Shown: in pieces, positions 63,445 to 64,000 of the stretch
How positions within the stretch are numbered: the first letter of the stretch is position 1
How the letters are laid out: every line of letters begins with the position of its first letter
Assembly (NCBI GenBank): GCA_963810555.1
Contig: CAWENX010000012.1
Coordinates: 20,943-84,942, forward strand
Direction: 5' to 3'
DNA: 64,000 nt
Source: G963677325 sp963810555
Lineage (GTDB): Bacteria; Bacteroidota; Bacteroidia; Bacteroidales; Prolixibacteraceae
Notes under the pieces: generated by a model
What the model was told of the DNA's origin: nothing
The model's database searches: none
Seen by the model: only the letters and a program-made list of their open reading frames with translations
Position numbers and translations under genes: made by a program

Positions 63445-64000
63445 CTACTTATTAGAAGTTTCCTTCTCAATTGAATTTGAATATTTTCTTTGCAATAAAA
63501 AATATACCGGAATTCCGGATAAGATCAGGATCATTCCGATAGACGCTTCACGGGGACGGGTAATTATGGTATTGAAAAACAGTCCTATGCAAAATATGAT
63601 GAAAAGTACCGGCACAACAGGATATCCCCAAACCTTGTAAGGACGATAAGCGTCAGGCATTCTGCGCCGAAGTATAAATACTCCCAGTGAATTGGCGCCG
63701 TAAAACAGAAACACAGAGAAAATGATCATATCGGTGAGCTGATCGAATGTTCCTGAAAGAACAAGCGCCGAAGACCATATTCCCTGCCATAGCAATGAAT
63801 TACCGGGAACGTTGTTCCTGTTCAGTTTTCCGATTGCAGGAAAGAAAAGCCTGTCACGGGCCATCGCATAATAAGGCCGGGCGCCGGTCAGAATACTGGC
63901 ATTGGTGCATCCGAGCGTGGTAACGAGAATCAGCAAAGAGATAAACAGTACTCCTGCGGTACCCCAGAAACTTCTGACAGCTTCGACAGCAGCAATCTGA
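63445..64000 (-). CDS. Amino-acid permease (APC superfamily), C-terminal part
   Basis: The reading frame runs off the right edge. The visible part has TTLGCTNASILTGARPYYAM, then ARDRLFFPAIGKLNRNNVPG (the conserved APC loop), IFSVFLFYGANSLGVFILRR and YRPYKVWGYPVVPVLFIIFC. At least four membrane helices are seen. It fits the L-type/APC permeases. Its start and substrate are outside the window. Confidence 0.88.
   Translation of the reverse strand, partial: QIAAVEAVRSFWGTAGVLFISLLILVTTLGCTNASILTGARPYYAMARDRLFFPAIGKLNRNNVPGNSLLWQGIWSSALVLSGTFDQLTDMIIFSVFLFYGANSLGVFILRRRMPDAYRPYKVWGYPVVPVLFIIFCIGLFFNTIITRPREASIGMILILSGIPVYFLLQRKYSNSIEKETSNK

Overview
The window reads as chromosomal DNA of a Bacteroidota member, probably from the Bacteroidales or a near relative. 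The basis is an AT-rich composition, TAnnTTTG-type -7 boxes, an 11-gene complex I operon without nuoE/F/G, a DUF6266 protein, a POTRA-barrel protein next to an Mla transporter, and secreted GH43, beta-helix and sulfatase enzymes. No rRNA, tRNA or CRISPR array was seen.

Layout. 1-3960: regulatory cluster with two AraC-type regulators (the first cut by the window edge), a cupin, a hybrid histidine kinase and a response regulator. 3980-10690: small envelope and stress proteins plus a badly frameshifted M1 metallopeptidase. 10973-14346: accessory genes (Bor-like lipoprotein, two related unknown proteins, HTH proteins, DUF6266). 14639-18956: reverse-strand mlaE-mlaF-mlaD-OMP operon. 19315-22514: small membrane proteins, YtxH, holin-X, AI-2E transporter, CsbD. 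24045-34201: nuoABCDHIJKLMN. 34221-41744: housekeeping genes (thpR, pcm, MBL hydrolase, gcvP, ispE). 41936-43425: a complete IS element. 43799-55784: polysaccharide and sulfate-ester enzymes, ettA and unknowns. 55961-60192: peptidoglycan-peptide operon. 60953-64000: SDR, L,D-transpeptidase, vapBC and an amino-acid permease.

Main observation 1: a recurring promoter element. Eight copies lie between 168 and 22291: two direct half-sites (GAAT-N2-TATAA) exactly 21 bp apart, followed by exactly 26 bp and then TTTG (TTTA in two copies) of a -7 box. They precede the cupin, small lipoproteins, a YXWGXW protein, the Mla operon, a Thivi_2564-type protein, the YtxH/holin-X/AI-2E operon and CsbD. This looks like an envelope or osmotic stress regulon. 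The activator would sit where the -33 box should be; the AraC-type regulator encoded at 900-1481 is the obvious candidate, but that is inference.

Main observation 2: several intergenic regions hold arrays with a strict 11-bp period. The unit sequence differs at every locus, and in most arrays the units invert partway so that the locus forms a large dyad. The IS element is inserted inside one of them.

Caution: many genes carry single-base indels (kinase, receiver, M1 peptidase, DUF6266, OMP, gcvP, beta-helix protein, vapC), although the coding sense can be recovered in another frame. Since gcvP is affected by loss of one A from an A run, at least some of these are probably sequencing or assembly errors and not real pseudogenes.
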